Positions 30,471 through 42,069 of a stretch of DNA of 64,000 nucleotides are shown here, one piece after another. Origin of the DNA: Neurospora tetraspora (Eukaryota > Ascomycota > Sordariomycetes > Sordariales > Sordariaceae); the NCBI RefSeq assembly GCF_033439725.1, contig NW_026944390.1:1798001-1862000 (forward strand). Reading direction: 5' to 3'. Numbering within the stretch: the stretch's first letter is position 1; each line of letters starts with the position of its first letter. The notes under the pieces were generated by a model. The model worked only from the letters and a program-made list of their open reading frames with translations, searched no databases and was not told the DNA's origin. A program made the translations under genes and the position numbers.

Positions 30471-33050
30471 GGTAAAAGATTTAGATTGTTCGTCTCGATT
30501 ACGCGCATTCAGCAGTATATTTCTTTTATAATCAAATTATTGTAATATATTATTATAATATTATAAAGCCTTTATAAGGGTCGGTAATATAGCTAAATTT
30601 GCCGTAAAAACTATTATATTCGGTATAAAATAAGGTATTAGTCTATTAGGACAATATAGCACCTTATAATATTTATTAAAAATTATTATTTATAATTTCG
30701 CAAAGTTTAGTATAAATGAGCAAAACGTTATTAATTATATTAGTAAATAAGTAAAAATCGGTATAAACGTTAATTTTATTATTAATATAAACTCTTTATT
30801 TCTTCTTATTATTAGGGGCGTTAAGGAAAATTACGCCGACGTTAAGGAACTCCTATTGAATAAATTTATTATTAAGAATATGAACCAGCGTAGTAGATTT
30901 TTCATTAAGAATAGTATTATTATAAAATTTAAATTCCTTAAGACGGTTATATAAATCTTCAAATATTTCGCGGAGAATAGTATTATCCGTTATAATACTA
31001 TCGCAATTAGCTTTAGCCAATTATTAGAAAATATTAGAAGAAGCGTTAATAAAACGTATTAAAGGTTATTAAATATTTATACATTAATTACCCTAGCGAA
31101 AGGTTAAACTTAATAAGGGAATTTAAATAGGAGGAATTTAAACGAGAAGAATTTAAACGGGAATTAATCAGATTAAAGAAGGTATATTTTATTCTTAAAT
31201 TTAATAAACCTAACGAGCTTATTTAATTAAATAAGTTCGTTATTCAGTTTAACGGAACTAATATTTAATTTCCTCCTCGTTAGCAAAGGCTTTTTCCTAT
31301 TTAGTAAATTCTTTAAAAAATATTTTTATGATATAAGTAGAAATATAATAACCAGTTAGTAGAGGTAATATATTATAGTAGAATTAAAAAAGTTATTAAT
31401 AAATATTATTAAATAGGGGTAGACGGTTAGCGTAATTAATTCAAAGGTTTTTTATATAAATAATAAAGTTAATAATATTATACGGATCTTTAGCGCTAAT
31501 TATAATAGTATTACTAGTAATACTAATAAGGTTTGCGGTACGCTAAAATTAATTAATAATAGAATTATTAATCTATTAAATAGAATTACGCCGAGCGGCA
31601 GCCGGAGTAGGTAAATTAAAACTAGGTTTTACGTTATTTTGGGCAAAATGTAAGGTATTTTAGACCGGATTAACGAAATAAATTGGGAATTTGTTAACTA
31701 TAGTCAATTCCGGCTATATAAAAGTTCGTTCTTATTATTACTTTTAAATAAATTTAATTAGAATTTCCGCTTATATTATATTAGCAAATTATTTGGTAGT
31801 AGAATTAGTTATAAATTATTAAATAAAATTAGCAACGATTTTAATAATTAAATTAATACGGAAAATAATAAATTCAGTAGGCGAGAACGGACAAAGAGAT
31901 TAATCGGGGTAAGAAAATTATTTTATTAGAACTAGTAATAAAGAAAGAGGAATAGGAATTTGAGTAGGATTTACGAAAGGTAGCGCGTTAATTATTTTAA
32001 TGGTATTAGAAAAGTTATGAAACGAAGATTGAAAATTAGAAGTAACGGAACTATTAATATTAAGGGGAATTAATATATTAGCGGCTATTTTAATAATATT
32101 ATTATTAACTTTATGTTAAATAGTTTTATTATTATGAATTCTTAATTTAATTATATATTATTATTAATACTTTTCTTTAAATTAAATGGACACGCCATCT
32201 CTTTCCTTAAGGAAAGGCTAAATTTAATATCTTTTAAAAAAGTATTTAGTAATAAGGTTACAATATTTATATAGAATTTATTAAATTTCTTTATTGGCCG
32301 CATTAATATTAACGATCTAACTTTTATTATAAATATTATTATTTATTTCGTTAGTCTAGTCTTTTTAAACTTCGATTTAACTAGTTTTTATATTAAAATG
32401 AAATTTAATAGTTTTAATAAAAAATTTAGCGGCCGGAGGGGTAAAATATTCTTTGTAATAAAATTGGAATTAAATTATTATAAATTTAAAATTTTAATGT
32501 ACTTTACGTATTAAATTATCATCCTAGAGGTTAAAAGCCATTTAGGGAATAGCGTTACTTTTTAATATTATAAAAGTTAATTTTAAAATTTGAAGGGATA
32601 ATAAAAGAATTATAAAGAAAAGGGACTTAAAATTGAGCAGGATAAGTAAATATTTAATTTAAAAAGGTAAATTAAATAAGTAGTAATAAATCTAATGAAT
32701 TATTATTAAAATTAACGAAATGAAGATAAAATCTCCCCTTTTATGAAAGGAAGAAACGAAAAAGTATATAAAGAATAATAAGGTCGGTTTGAAATTAAAT
32801 TGTAGGTATTACTTATTATACGAAGCGATATTTTATAAATAATACTGATATAAAATAATAAAGTAAGTAATTAATTACTAAATAGAATAATAGTACGTAA
32901 CGGTTAATAATAGTTTTATTAAAGGAAATTGAAGATAAATACTATCGAGAACTTTAACTTAGAACTTCGTATACGATTTTATAGAGTATAAATAAGATAG
33001 ACGTTAGGTTAATATAATATAAATTAATAATTTAATTAATTTTGACGGAG
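30470..33050. mobile_element. AT-rich RIP-mutated fossil repeat, class not determined
   Basis: Composition changes abruptly to very high A+T with abundant TpA, few CpA and TpG, and surviving CpG. That is the signature of RIP acting on a repeated sequence. All frames are heavily broken, with breaks throughout, so the element is a dead fossil. Length and remaining codon-like periodicity fit the internal part of a transposable element, possibly a retroelement, but I cannot name a family. Its age cannot be judged without a less mutated copy. It lies between the palindromic edge on the left and the MITE-like element on the right. Confidence 0.7.
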
Positions 33051-33283
33051 GTTAATAGGGAGAGTACTCTTATATAATATATCTTATTCGACAGAGCAGT
33101 CCTACGCTTAATAAAGTATATGCTAAAATAGAGTACGGCATTCAGGCACCTGCCTGGAATATTCCATAATAAGTTGTAAATGTGATAGATAATATAATAC
33201 CTTTGGATGGAGGTGAGTCTTCCAGTTTGAGTGTGCAAGTGATATGGAGGCGTTGATATAAAAGGCCTAGCAACTGGCTGTAG

Positions 33284-33462
33284 TTGAGAGCTCGGACCAA
33301 CTTTCAATTAATTATAGCTAACACTTGGGCTACCATATGCACGGCATAGTTAGTTTCCACCGCATACCGATTACTTATATCTAGGATTAGCGAATCTGCG
33401 CGGACTTGAGAAAGTTATGGTAGCTCAAGTGCGTCTTAGGCCCAATTGAAAAAGTTTGGTTG
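33284..33462. mobile_element. MITE-like element with ~45-bp terminal inverted repeats
   Basis: The left end (33284-33338, TGAGAGCTCGGACCAACTTT...) and the right end (33417-33462) are inverted copies of one sequence whose core is CAATTGGGCCTAAGACGCAC; the left end is diverged mainly by transitions. The element is about 180 bases and has no coding capacity. A third copy of the terminal sequence stands at 34182-34234 in the same orientation as the left end. Confidence 0.6.
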
Positions 33463-33607
33463 AAAAATAGCCCGTATCAGCTACAGACACTAGGTACGCG
33501 CCCAAGCGCGTTAGCGTAGATTCAGTTTAGCAATTAAGTCCATTTCACATTGTACATAATCCCGTATTTTCGTGCACCTTAATACACCCCACGTAAAGAA
33601 AAGAAGC

Positions 33608-33784
33608 GGAGGATCCATTTGTATTACTACTTTAAAAAATCTTAGTAAACTTCGAGGCTCTTTGTAGAAGAACTGGGGGATCTATTTGCACTGCTACCCC
33701 AAAAAGTCTTAGCAAACTTCGAAGCTCTCTACAAAAGAACCGGAGGATCTATTTGCACTGCTACCCTAAATCTTAGCAAATTCC
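33608..33784 (+). repeat. 67-bp tandem repeat, about 2.6 copies
   Basis: Units start at 33608, 33675 and 33742 with GGAGGATCYATTTG. Copies share CACTGCTACC and CTTAGCAAA-type blocks; the first copy is more AT-rich (RIP-like transitions), the third is shorter. No coding function seen. Confidence 0.85.
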
Positions 33785-34181
33785 AATCGTTCTCAGAGTT
33801 TCAACTCATTATACCCATTCGACTCTAATTCGTTAACTTCTATTAATTTTAGTTAACTTTTATTGCCTTTAGTTGACTTTTATTGCTTTTGGTTTTTTTT
33901 CGTTGCCTTATAAGGGAGCGGGAAGTATACGCACTACTATAATATTATAGGTAAGTTAAACCCGTAGGTTAGGTCGTTGAATATATAGTACTTACGAAGC
34001 TTTGGCTGTGGTGGTCTGTGTAAGGTATTTGATAAGGGGGTTTTACTTTTGTTTGCAACTATAGTAGTTATGCGGTGTTGAGGTGTAAGGGTGTAGATGC
34101 AAGGCAATTAATTTAACGAGGGGAGTGTGCGTGGGTTTGTGTACGGAGTGTCAATAATTTTTCCGACACTTGTTTGCAGCT

Positions 34182-34234
34182 GAGAGCTTGGACCAGTTTT
34201 CAATTGGGCCTAAGACGCACTTGGGCCACCGTAG
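34182..34234 (+). repeat. Solo copy of the MITE-type terminal repeat
   Basis: TGAGAGCTTGGACCAGTTTT followed by the CAATTGGGCCTAAGACGCAC core. It matches 33284-33338 directly and 33417-33462 in inverse. It could be the other end of a larger, 0.8-kb element starting at 33417. Confidence 0.7.
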
Positions 34235-34386
34235 AAAGTCGCCATCAAGTACGAACTTGAACCGGAAACACTTACGAGATGGAACCGCGATTTAGACTTT
34301 CAAGATTTCAAGGAGTGTGTTGAGGACATCGTAACGTCGCCTAAGGTATCTCTTCTTTTTCATTTGCACTTTACATTTTCTGAAGA

Positions 34387-34407
34387 CCCCCCCCCCCCCC
34401 CCCCCCC
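34387..34407. repeat. Homopolymer of 21 C
   Basis: An uninterrupted C run between GAAGA and TTAAGAGAC. Runs this long are rare and prone to length error in sequencing. Confidence 0.9.
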
Positions 34408-35209
34408 TTAAGAGACAATGCCTAGGAAACTTTTACTGAAGCGAACAGCTAGACAGAACCAAAGTCGGCGCCCACAAACTATCACGGTGCATCTTGGTTG
34501 TGTCAGGCCTGAATGGCAGCATTTGAAGTCTGGCACAATTTGATGGCAGTAATTTTGCATCATTCAAGTAGGCATGTAAGGTAACTCCCCATTTCAATCC
34601 ATTGTCACATCTGGGTATTAATGACTGCTGGCGCTTCACAGACCACAGCGAACTTTGTCTGGGCTATTGTTCTGTATATTTTGGACATTCAAATTCCCAG
34701 ACAATTGCCACTGATTCTTGGTCCGAAATGGCTGACACTCATCGCAGCAAGCGATTTGAACTGGCTCTTTGCTCAAGACATCACGAATGGAATGGGTGGT
34801 CAGCTTCGAGATTTACATTGCTTTCATCTGATATTCGTTGCGTTTGGTTTGCGTTTGAGGCCCCTCCTTTCTACCTCGACCCACCATGTTTCCAGTACAC
34901 ATCCCTTGTCGATTCTCCTACTCGCAGTTTCTGCTTCCTGTAACCTTTCAACCTCCAACAACTTTTCATTTTCACTAGTCCATCAGGTCCGCCAACCAAT
35001 TTCGGAGATACTGACCATCATCACCAATACCCCCTTTCTCTGACGGCATCATTCAAGAGATTCAGATCATGGGCAGCGATCTACGCGAAGCTTGATATCT
35101 GGTACTGATCCCAAAGTGAGCTTAATGGTGACAGATCTGCTAATAACCTTGCGCAGCCAACTGCCATAAGTCCACTCGCCGAACGTCAACCTCTCAGACA
35201 TCCATCACC
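34408..35209. other. Upstream region of the 35.2-kb 2EXR gene
   Basis: No gene supported. Overlapping frames at 34602-34943 and 34621-35043 contradict each other and carry no motif. The last 150 bases should be the promoter and leader. Confidence 0.45.
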
Positions 35210-35893
35210 ATGTCGTCTTCCCACCAGGCCTCCAAGCCTCTGCTGTTCCGTCTCCCGCTTGAGGTCAGGCTCATGATTTACCGCCACGCTTGGAAGGTTG
35301 ATCCCCATCCTCATACAATCGAGGGAACTGGCCAACTGAAGATTTCCTACCTGAAGCAACAGCTCCTAGCAATTGGGACGTTGGGCGCCATCTGCCAGCA
35401 GATGAGGACCGAAGCTCTTGATGAATATTTCCACCATGCTCAAGCTTATCTGCGCTGGGATTTCTATGGTGGAGGTAGTGGTTGCAAATCGCCTCACAAT
35501 GTTTATTACAAAAAACTCATTCCGAGCTCTCCCTTGCTCCTGGCTCACCTCAGACATGTGAGCTTCTATTGGGACGGTGAGGGTGAATTCAAAAGGCGAG
35601 AAATTACAGTGATGGAAGCATTCTACTGGCTACAATCTCTTAAGCAGCTCAGAACGCTTGAAGTCGTTATCACAGGCTCAGATTTGTCGTGCCTTGATGG
35701 TTATAGATCAAAGCAGATGTCTTTGATCTTGGAGAATCTACGCGGACTGGAGAAAGCAACGATCAAGTTTGACTTTGCCGACCTTTCGCAGAGCAGAGCA
35801 GGATTTCATATTGCGAGACTGAACAACAACAAGTGGTTCCTCAAGCTCAAGAGAGAGATTGTGTTGGAAGTCCGTGCCTGGGTTGCCCAGTGA
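35210..35893 (+). CDS. 2EXR-family protein, 227 aa, lacking the usual last exon
   Basis: Starts at ATG 35210 in a good context (CACCATG) with MSSSHQASKPLLFRLPLEVR then LMIYRHAWKVDP, the 2EXR core. LGAICQQMRTEALDEYFHHAQ and HVSFYWDGEGEF match the family body, as does LRTLEVVI. It ends NNNKWFLKLKREIVLEVRAW then VAQ and TGA. Other members have a GT donor a few codons after this WF motif and a short last exon; here no good donor is seen and the frame simply runs to a stop. The sequence just past the stop is similar to a segment 44.2-44.34 kb that precedes another 2EXR gene, which points to recombination at the 3' end. It may be functional but shortened. Function unknown. Confidence 0.8.
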   Translation: MSSSHQASKPLLFRLPLEVRLMIYRHAWKVDPHPHTIEGTGQLKISYLKQQLLAIGTLGAICQQMRTEALDEYFHHAQAYLRWDFYGGGSGCKSPHNVYYKKLIPSSPLLLAHLRHVSFYWDGEGEFKRREITVMEAFYWLQSLKQLRTLEVVITGSDLSCLDGYRSKQMSLILENLRGLEKATIKFDFADLSQSRAGFHIARLNNNKWFLKLKREIVLEVRAWVAQ

Positions 35894-37054
35894 ATGGCAC
35901 TGGGCCGCCCATTCACCGGCACTCCCTTCCAGGTATTTTAGGCTGCCCTGGTTTCCGTTTCTCCTCTTCCGCTAGACAACTCCAATCAAGCCCTTTTCGT
36001 TGTCGCCTTTTCCAGCCCACCGACAGATTGAGAGTCTTGTAACACTGTCCAAGGTATTCCATTCTTTGCTGGTGTTCAGTTCGTTATTTCCCCTTGTTAC
36101 TTTCCACGCGAGATTCCCATGGCCGAAATAGTTTACCACAAAGTCTAACAGCTTATTTAGGACGGAAAACCTCCCTGCCAGGTCGTCGAGGAACACCTGG
36201 GGTGCCTCAACCCTCGTTGGATGAAGAGAAAGTCCTCCAGAATCTAGTCATAACATGATTGGATCATCCAGGTGAGTGTCCCTTGTCCTTTTTCAAATTG
36301 ACGCCTAGACAGCTGCTGATACCTGGTTTTCGAACAGAGGGGGACTCACGATTTTGGTACGGCTTCGGGTGCATATTCAGACCATGAGCTTTTTCCGGCA
36401 AATGACCACTTTGCTATCGACCGGAAACATTGGAATTCCGTTTTGCCGAAGAAATCATTCCGCGTTCAAGTCATCACAGGAGGACTAGACGGGCCATTCA
36501 AGCATGACCTCGGTTGTAGTTGCATTTACACACATAGACGGCTTCTTCAGGGAATCACGGGTATCGCTTTAAAGGGTTGACGGGTACCCATCTCTTGGGA
36601 CTCGGGGACAGGTATTCAAATGGATACGCTTCAGGGCGGGGGATATCAAGAATGGAGAAGAACATCAAGCGCGGTAGCTGACAGAAAGATATATAGACCA
36701 GCGATCGCCTCCCCCCAACAGCAACACATTTATCATCTGAGGTGTACCACGAATTTGAAAGCCTGGCATTAGTAACGTCGAGGCTAGACGTTACCCTTCC
36801 TTACCGATCAGCGATGAGAATTATTTGCATACCTACACCGGTTCGCGAGATTTTCGATGCCATAAAAAGTCTCCGGGTGTTAGGTCCATTAGTGAGTGGA
36901 AACTTATGGCTCAACTGCTGGTCTCGTACCATTACGTTGGGAATTCCGGGGGTGAAAGAGGAAGGAAGGAACTTCACACACACAGTACATGATCACAGTT
37001 GATCATACAAAAAGAGGGAAGGATAGAATTAAAAAAATGGGAGAATGATAGAAG

Positions 37055-37144
37055 ACTCACCCGTGAATCGAACGCGTTACAGCAGCAGAATTGGAACGGG
37101 TCCCAATCCGTTACAACTCCGTGACCACTATACCATCCGACCCA
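37055..37144 (-). tRNA. tRNA-like sequence, probably a degenerate tRNA
   Basis: On the minus strand an A-box-like TGGTATAGTGG (about 37125-37136) is followed by a B-box-like GCGTTCGATTC (37065-37075) and an oligo-T stretch at 37032-37038. The boxes are about 50 bases apart. The acceptor and T stems pair poorly, so this is more likely a tRNA pseudogene or tRNA-derived repeat than an active gene. Isotype not assignable. Confidence 0.3.
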
Positions 37145-37321
37145 GGGGCAGGGCTTGGCCAGGCCTCTAAGTGTTGGAATTAGGCGCGGTCGAAGTAGTA
37201 TATCTACCCTCTGACACTGCTGTAGAGGGAACATATGATTGGTTGTGTTGAAGGGTTGTTACACGGTTCGGGACCGAGTAGTGGGAATGTGGGATAAAAG
37301 TTGAGATGGAAGGTTGAGGGG

Positions 37322-37546
37322 TCAGTCACGGGCAGTCTTGGGCGTTTTGGGGGTGTTACTTGCTTTGGACTTGGAAGTCACGATGGCACGCACTTTCTTG
37401 GTGGAAGGGGCAAAGACGGCGGGGGCGTCACTCGGAGTTTTGGAAGGGACTGGACTGCTGATGGAAGTCTTTTGAGCGAGAGCTAGTCGCTTGCTGTCTC
37501 TACCGACTACCTTCCTGTCATATCCAATGCTCATAAACCTTGACAT
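37322..37546 (-). CDS. Small basic hypothetical protein, 74 aa
   Basis: ATG at 37546 (MSRFMSIGYDRKVVGRDSKR) to TGA at 37322. It is rich in Lys, Ser, Thr, Ala and Pro, with a KSKASNTPKTPKTARD end resembling a disordered histone-tail-like segment. Nothing identifies a family, and it may be a chance frame or the last exon of an unseen gene. Confidence 0.25.
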   Translation of the reverse strand: MSRFMSIGYDRKVVGRDSKRLALAQKTSISSPVPSKTPSDAPAVFAPSTKKVRAIVTSKSKASNTPKTPKTARD

Positions 37547-38069
37547 TCGGGTTCATGGCTACAGTATGCCCGATGTATCAGAGGGCCGTTCCGGGTTCGG
37601 TGGGTTTGAGATCAAGAAAATTTGGGAGGGGGATTACCTGCGGTGAAGGGTAATTGAGAGGTATCTATCTGAGATCTCTCTGAGCGAAATCAAAGGTTCT
37701 GCGCACATCTGTATGTTTCAACAGTTTCCGTATAGGTTGTTTTGCGCCAAGTGGGCGGGGGTTGTGGTGATGTCTGAAGGTGGTATCTTATCTTTTTCAC
37801 ATCTACTTCATTCTGCTTCCATCTATGTACTTTTCATTCCATCTCCGAATCGGCTTCCGACGTTCTACCGTCTTTCCTCCCTTTTGCATTGCCCAGTTGT
37901 CACAGCGTAGTCAGGTATGGGTGCGATGTGCAAAGACTGTACAACACTAATGGCTAACTTGGACTAAAAGCAAGAAGTTGAAGAAGAAAAGGGAAATCCC
38001 AAAAGGGAAGGCTAGATGTGGAAGACAAGGTTTTATACCCTGATCCTCTGAAGGTTCCAGAGCCAAGCC

Positions 38070-38104
38070 CAGAACCTGAACCTGAACCTGAACCTGAACC
38101 TGCT
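38070..38104. repeat. Hexamer tandem repeat CCTGAA, about five copies
   Basis: Four perfect and flanking imperfect copies, 270 bases before the 38.4-kb 2EXR start codon. Confidence 0.8.
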
Positions 38105-38376
38105 GAGCCAAACCCGTGAATAGAAGCCATCTTGTGAATGGAAGCCACCCGTGAATATAATTTGGAGCTCGCTCCCTCGCGTACATAAACCATGCCGCAT
38201 CTTCGTCTTCCACTTCCTCGGTTCAGCGTCCCAGGCCAAAGAGAGAGACGACGTGGGACTTGACCAAAGGTATGAAGTCATTACGATCTGAGAAGGAACT
38301 GACATGCTAATGTTCTGATTCAGTTGTCACTTCCACCCTGACGCGCCCCAAACTACTGCGACCGCTCTCATCCATC

Positions 38377-39358
38377 ATGTCTTCTTTGGAGAAGCCCCCC
38401 GATATCTCCCAGAAGGTGGCTAGAAGTGGCATATTCAACGAAGAGGCCGACTTGTCATCTGACGTATTCGCCTTAGAGTCCCAACCTACCAACAAACCCG
38501 CACCCAAGCTCCCGTTCTTCCGATTTCCGCCCGAGATCAGGTTCATCATCTACCGCATGGCGTGGGCCGTTGACCCAAAGCCACACACAGTCAAGAAGAG
38601 CGGTCAGTTGCGAACCGATTACGTGAAGGAGCAGCTCTCTGTTGTGACAAAAATGGGCGCTGTGTCTCACCAGATGAGGATTGAGGCCTATTCCGAGTTC
38701 TTTCACCGCACCCAAGCGTATTTCCGCTGGAACACGCAGATGCAGGGGTTCTCCAAGCACAACGTCCAAGTCATGGCGAGAATGCAGGGTTCTTTTCTGC
38801 TCAAGTACCATTTGCAGCATGTCAGCCTACACTGGCCCGAGAATTATGAACATCGAGTAGCGACACTGCGTTGGTTGGAAGGGCTCGAGCAGCTCAAGAC
38901 GTTGAAGATTGTCATCTCCAATGGGCCTGACTTGGAAAACAGGAAGGGTGCGCATTACTCTGCCAATGCTATGCGCCGTCTGGCTGTCAGTTTGGCTCGA
39001 CGCAATGCTAAATCAGAAAAGCCCTTCGTCATATTCGAGTCCGACAGACCAGAGCTCGTTGATCTCTGGAACGATGTCGACTGGTTCCGCTCGTTGGTGG
39101 AGGACGTCGCGAATCATGTACGTTCAAACTCTTCTTTCTCTCTTAATCTTCAAAAACGCACTTTCCTTCTGGGGCAAACCACCTCTTTCCGCACTCAATT
39201 TGTGTTTCACGGTTGCGGCAAAGAATTCTTCCCTGAATAATGGCCGATGCTAACAACAACGAAAACAGGACTCAGAGCCACCTCATCAAATCATCGAACA
39301 GCATCTTGGCTGTCTCAACCCCCTGTGGGCCAAATCACTGGCCCACAGGATCCTCTAG
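38377..39358 (+). CDS. 2EXR-family protein, 276 aa, two exons
   Basis: Exon 1 is 38377-39117 and exon 2 is 39269-39358; the donor is GTACGT, the acceptor AAAACAG, phase 0, total 277 codons. After a 45-residue Ser/Glu-rich lead the 2EXR core reads KLPFFRFPPEIRFIIYRMAW, then MGAVSHQMRIEAYSEFFHRT and HVSLHWPENYEHRVATLRWL. Exon 1 ends at a WF motif plus 13 residues, and exon 2 encodes DSEPPHQIIEQHLGCLNPLW and a short basic end. It is the same layout as the minus-strand members. Function unknown; intact by all signs I can see. Confidence 0.87.
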
Positions 39359-40585
39359 ACGCCATATTGCTGGAGTCACGAAGGTATTTTATGGCATGTT
39401 CCCGACTGGACCATGGGTAATCTCTCTGGAATATGCCATATTACCTGCGCAATCCATCGACCTTAGCATAACCATTTATGAGCTCACGTTTGCTTCTATG
39501 TCAGGTCGCATCGATGTCTGAATATTGGAAGCTCTCATGGAAGTTTATCGAAGAATGGAAGGCACGTACAAGTGCGGAGGAAAGAGGATCAATACATTGC
39601 TTCAAGGAAAGTGCCTTTTAAGCGATGGGAAGGAACCGAAGGCTCGGGAAATGAATCTGGCTACCATAGATTGAAATGATGTAGATGAATGTGTGATGAG
39701 GTCTCTGGGGAAGTCATATGGAAGGAGTGTCTTGAGGGTGGTGGCTGCAAATTTGCTTGGCAAGTGGTGTATGGAAAGGGGAGGGTCCCCGTCTGGTTTG
39801 ATGCGGGACATTCACATCGCACCTACTCCACGTAGCATAGAAGTAGCTAGCATTCTAGACTCCTAGCAGTCACGTTTCGCCTGACGAACGTGAGCTCCAT
39901 CATAGAAGAACGACCGTTGTCAAACACCGCATCATCTTCTCGCATGTTCCTTTCTTTGTTTGTTTCCTCAAACCACCTTTTAGATTCATCTCAGAAACTC
40001 AAACCAGCTTGCACTTGGCCTTCTGGGCCCTGCCGTGCGCATTGTCGGTATTGTACTGCATGTGAAGTGGGTCTGTAATTTTCAGAGTGCAATGTGCGGC
40101 ATCGATCCGTTTCACATGACAGCTCTTCATGTTGAGGGCGAATGATTTCGAGAGTACCGTACCAGCAATTCTTTCATCCAGGTCTGCACATTTTCCCCCT
40201 CCACTGGATTTCCTTTCCAGCTCCCTCTCCACCACCCACCCCGCCCCCCTCTACGATCAAGCTCCTGTTGTTGATATCTCCAGACCAGCAAACGACTTGA
40301 CAACTTCACAAAACACGGCACCTTTACAGTGATATGCCGGACAAACCTTCTTCCTACTTAACCGCCCTTGCCATTCGGACAGGTCAGTAAATACGGCAGT
40401 TGAGTATTCGCTACCACCCCTTCAACGAATAAATCTTCTAACAATCAATCTACAGTCTACGGTCGTCGCCTTCCATCATCGTGAAGGTTTCATCCACTTC
40501 ACACTTCACGCCATGGGCTTTCGTCAGCCAAATCGCCGGTAAACCGAACCCCTCCTCCTCCTCGCTCTCATCCTCTGCCAACACC
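39359..40585. other. Spacer between 2EXR genes, no gene seen
   Basis: Only short conflicting frames. The final 150 bases are CT-rich leader of the next gene, with a possible in-frame non-ATG extension from 40481. Confidence 0.45.
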
Positions 40586-41502
40586 ATGAGTGACGAGGGC
40601 GTCATCTGCGGCTTAGACACCGGAGCGTACCGACCGTTTCCACTCCTTCTTCTGCCAGTGGAGATCCAGCTCCAAATCTACCGCTTTGCGTGGATGACTG
40701 GGCCGATAGAAGAGCACCGCACGAGAGTTCGCGGCAATGGCCCCGAATACATCCTTCGCTGTGTCAAGAACCAATTGATCCAGCGTGAAATGAGCAAGAA
40801 AGTCAAAGAGGAGCTCTCGACAGTTTGCACCATGCGTTCCGTCTGCCGCCACATGAGGGATGTCGTTTATGAAGAGTATTTCTCTCGTACCCAGGCAGTG
40901 TTACAATCCAACATTATTCTATTGCGACCTTCCCAAAGTGCGATTAGCAATGACGTCAGGACGGTGATCCATGACTCGACATTTATTTCGGAGCACGTCC
41001 GACACGCATGTGTCGTGATAAATGATATGGATTTTACTTCTCACAATGGCCCGGGAGATGACACATTGAGATGGTTGACGAGCCTGAGGAAGTTGACGAC
41101 GCTGGAAGTTGTGTTCGAACAGTGGCAAGACCTGGCATCGAGAAATAGTATTTTTTGGAGGCATCCGGGCCTCGAGTCGGCAAAACTTGGGATTCAGAGT
41201 CTACCGCGCCTGGAGAAGCTGGTGTTTAGGCTCAAGTGGGGTCACATCTACCCACAGGAAGAGGCGATTTCATGGGAGGAGTTCCCATGGTTCCAGGAAC
41301 TCAGACAGGTGTTCGAGCACGCACCTGTTTCCGAGGTACGTTTTTTGCCCATTCATTCCCTTCTGCCACTTCCAAAGTTGATTTACACTGGTTGCTGACT
41401 TGAGTATCAACCACCGCACAGAACACCGAGCAGCGCTGCTTCAAATTCAAGAATCATATCGGCGTCACCTATCCCGACTGGCCGTGTTCCTACGAGATCT
41501 GA
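40586..41502 (+). CDS. 2EXR-family protein, 276 aa, two exons
   Basis: Exon 1 is 40586-41335 (250 codons, MSDEGVICGLDTGAYRPF) and exon 2 is 41422-41502 (26 codons plus TGA); GTACGT donor, CGCACAG acceptor, phase 0. The 2EXR core is LLPVEIQLQIYRFAWMTGP; then VCRHMRDVVYEEYFSRTQ, LRKLTTLEVVFEQW and SWEEFPWFQELRQVFEHAP. The last exon encodes NTEQRCFKFKNHIGVTYPDW and ends CSYEI. It is closest to the next gene at 42.07 kb (shared MSDE start, VEIQLQIYR, SWEE block), so the two are recent duplicates. Function unknown. Confidence 0.88.
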
Positions 41503-42069
41503 GTCCACTCCTCCTCGATCACAGCCAAAACGGACGCTTCCGCCTCTATTTTGCCCTTGGGGATAGAAAACACAGCATCTCTGGTTTGAACGGTTGATTA
41601 CGTTCACGTCCATGTCATGTCATCAACTCAACAGAGCCGAGCCAACGGTTTTGGTTTATCGTCCCCCGTTAGGGGAACGCCGGGCTGTTACTGCGGTCGT
41701 ATATATACTGGTTGTTGAAGGGCGGATGTGTTGGAACGATTCGCGTGGGCTATCCGAGCCTTGGAAGGCCTGTGGATATACCCAAGGATGTATCATCGAA
41801 CGAGCAGTACATGTAGCGGGCCAAGGTTTCGTTGATAGCGGTTTTTGCCATTTTTTCGTCCCAACTCTATTCAGAGTGAAGGGCCCTACTAGATATATTC
41901 ACATTCACCCACAACGCATCTTTCCCTTCACTTGCACTTGGTTTGCTTTTTAGCCCCCTCAACCTCCAACCCCCCAACAAATTTCCTTAATTCAGTTCCT
42001 GGTCTTCTTTCAACTCCGGACCACCCAGCCATTCGACGACACCTGCGAGTCCTAAATCCTTCCTCCACG
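41503..42069. other. Spacer with TATA-like box before the 42-kb 2EXR gene
   Basis: A GTATATATAC stretch near 41698 lies 370 bases upstream of the next start codon. No gene seen. Confidence 0.4.

Larger units (their letters stand above)
35894..38376. other. Long spacer inside the plus-strand 2EXR array
   Basis: The first 110 bases resemble 44.22-44.34 kb (see findings). A tRNA-like sequence at 37.05-37.14 kb and a 74-codon frame at 37322-37546 are listed separately. An imperfect hexamer repeat CCTGAA lies at 38070-38104. Otherwise no gene is recognised. Confidence 0.45.

Noticed and set aside
33032-33307. 91-codon minus frame at the edge of the AT-rich block
   Set aside because: Overlaps the MITE-like end and AT-rich sequence; Ile/Tyr-rich from composition.
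34602-35043. Plus-strand frames upstream of the 35.2-kb gene
   Set aside because: Conflict in phase and do not join to the 2EXR start by any clear splice site.
38070-38104. CCTGAA hexamer run as an interstitial telomere
   Set aside because: The fungal telomere repeat is TTAGGG/CCCTAA; this hexamer differs.
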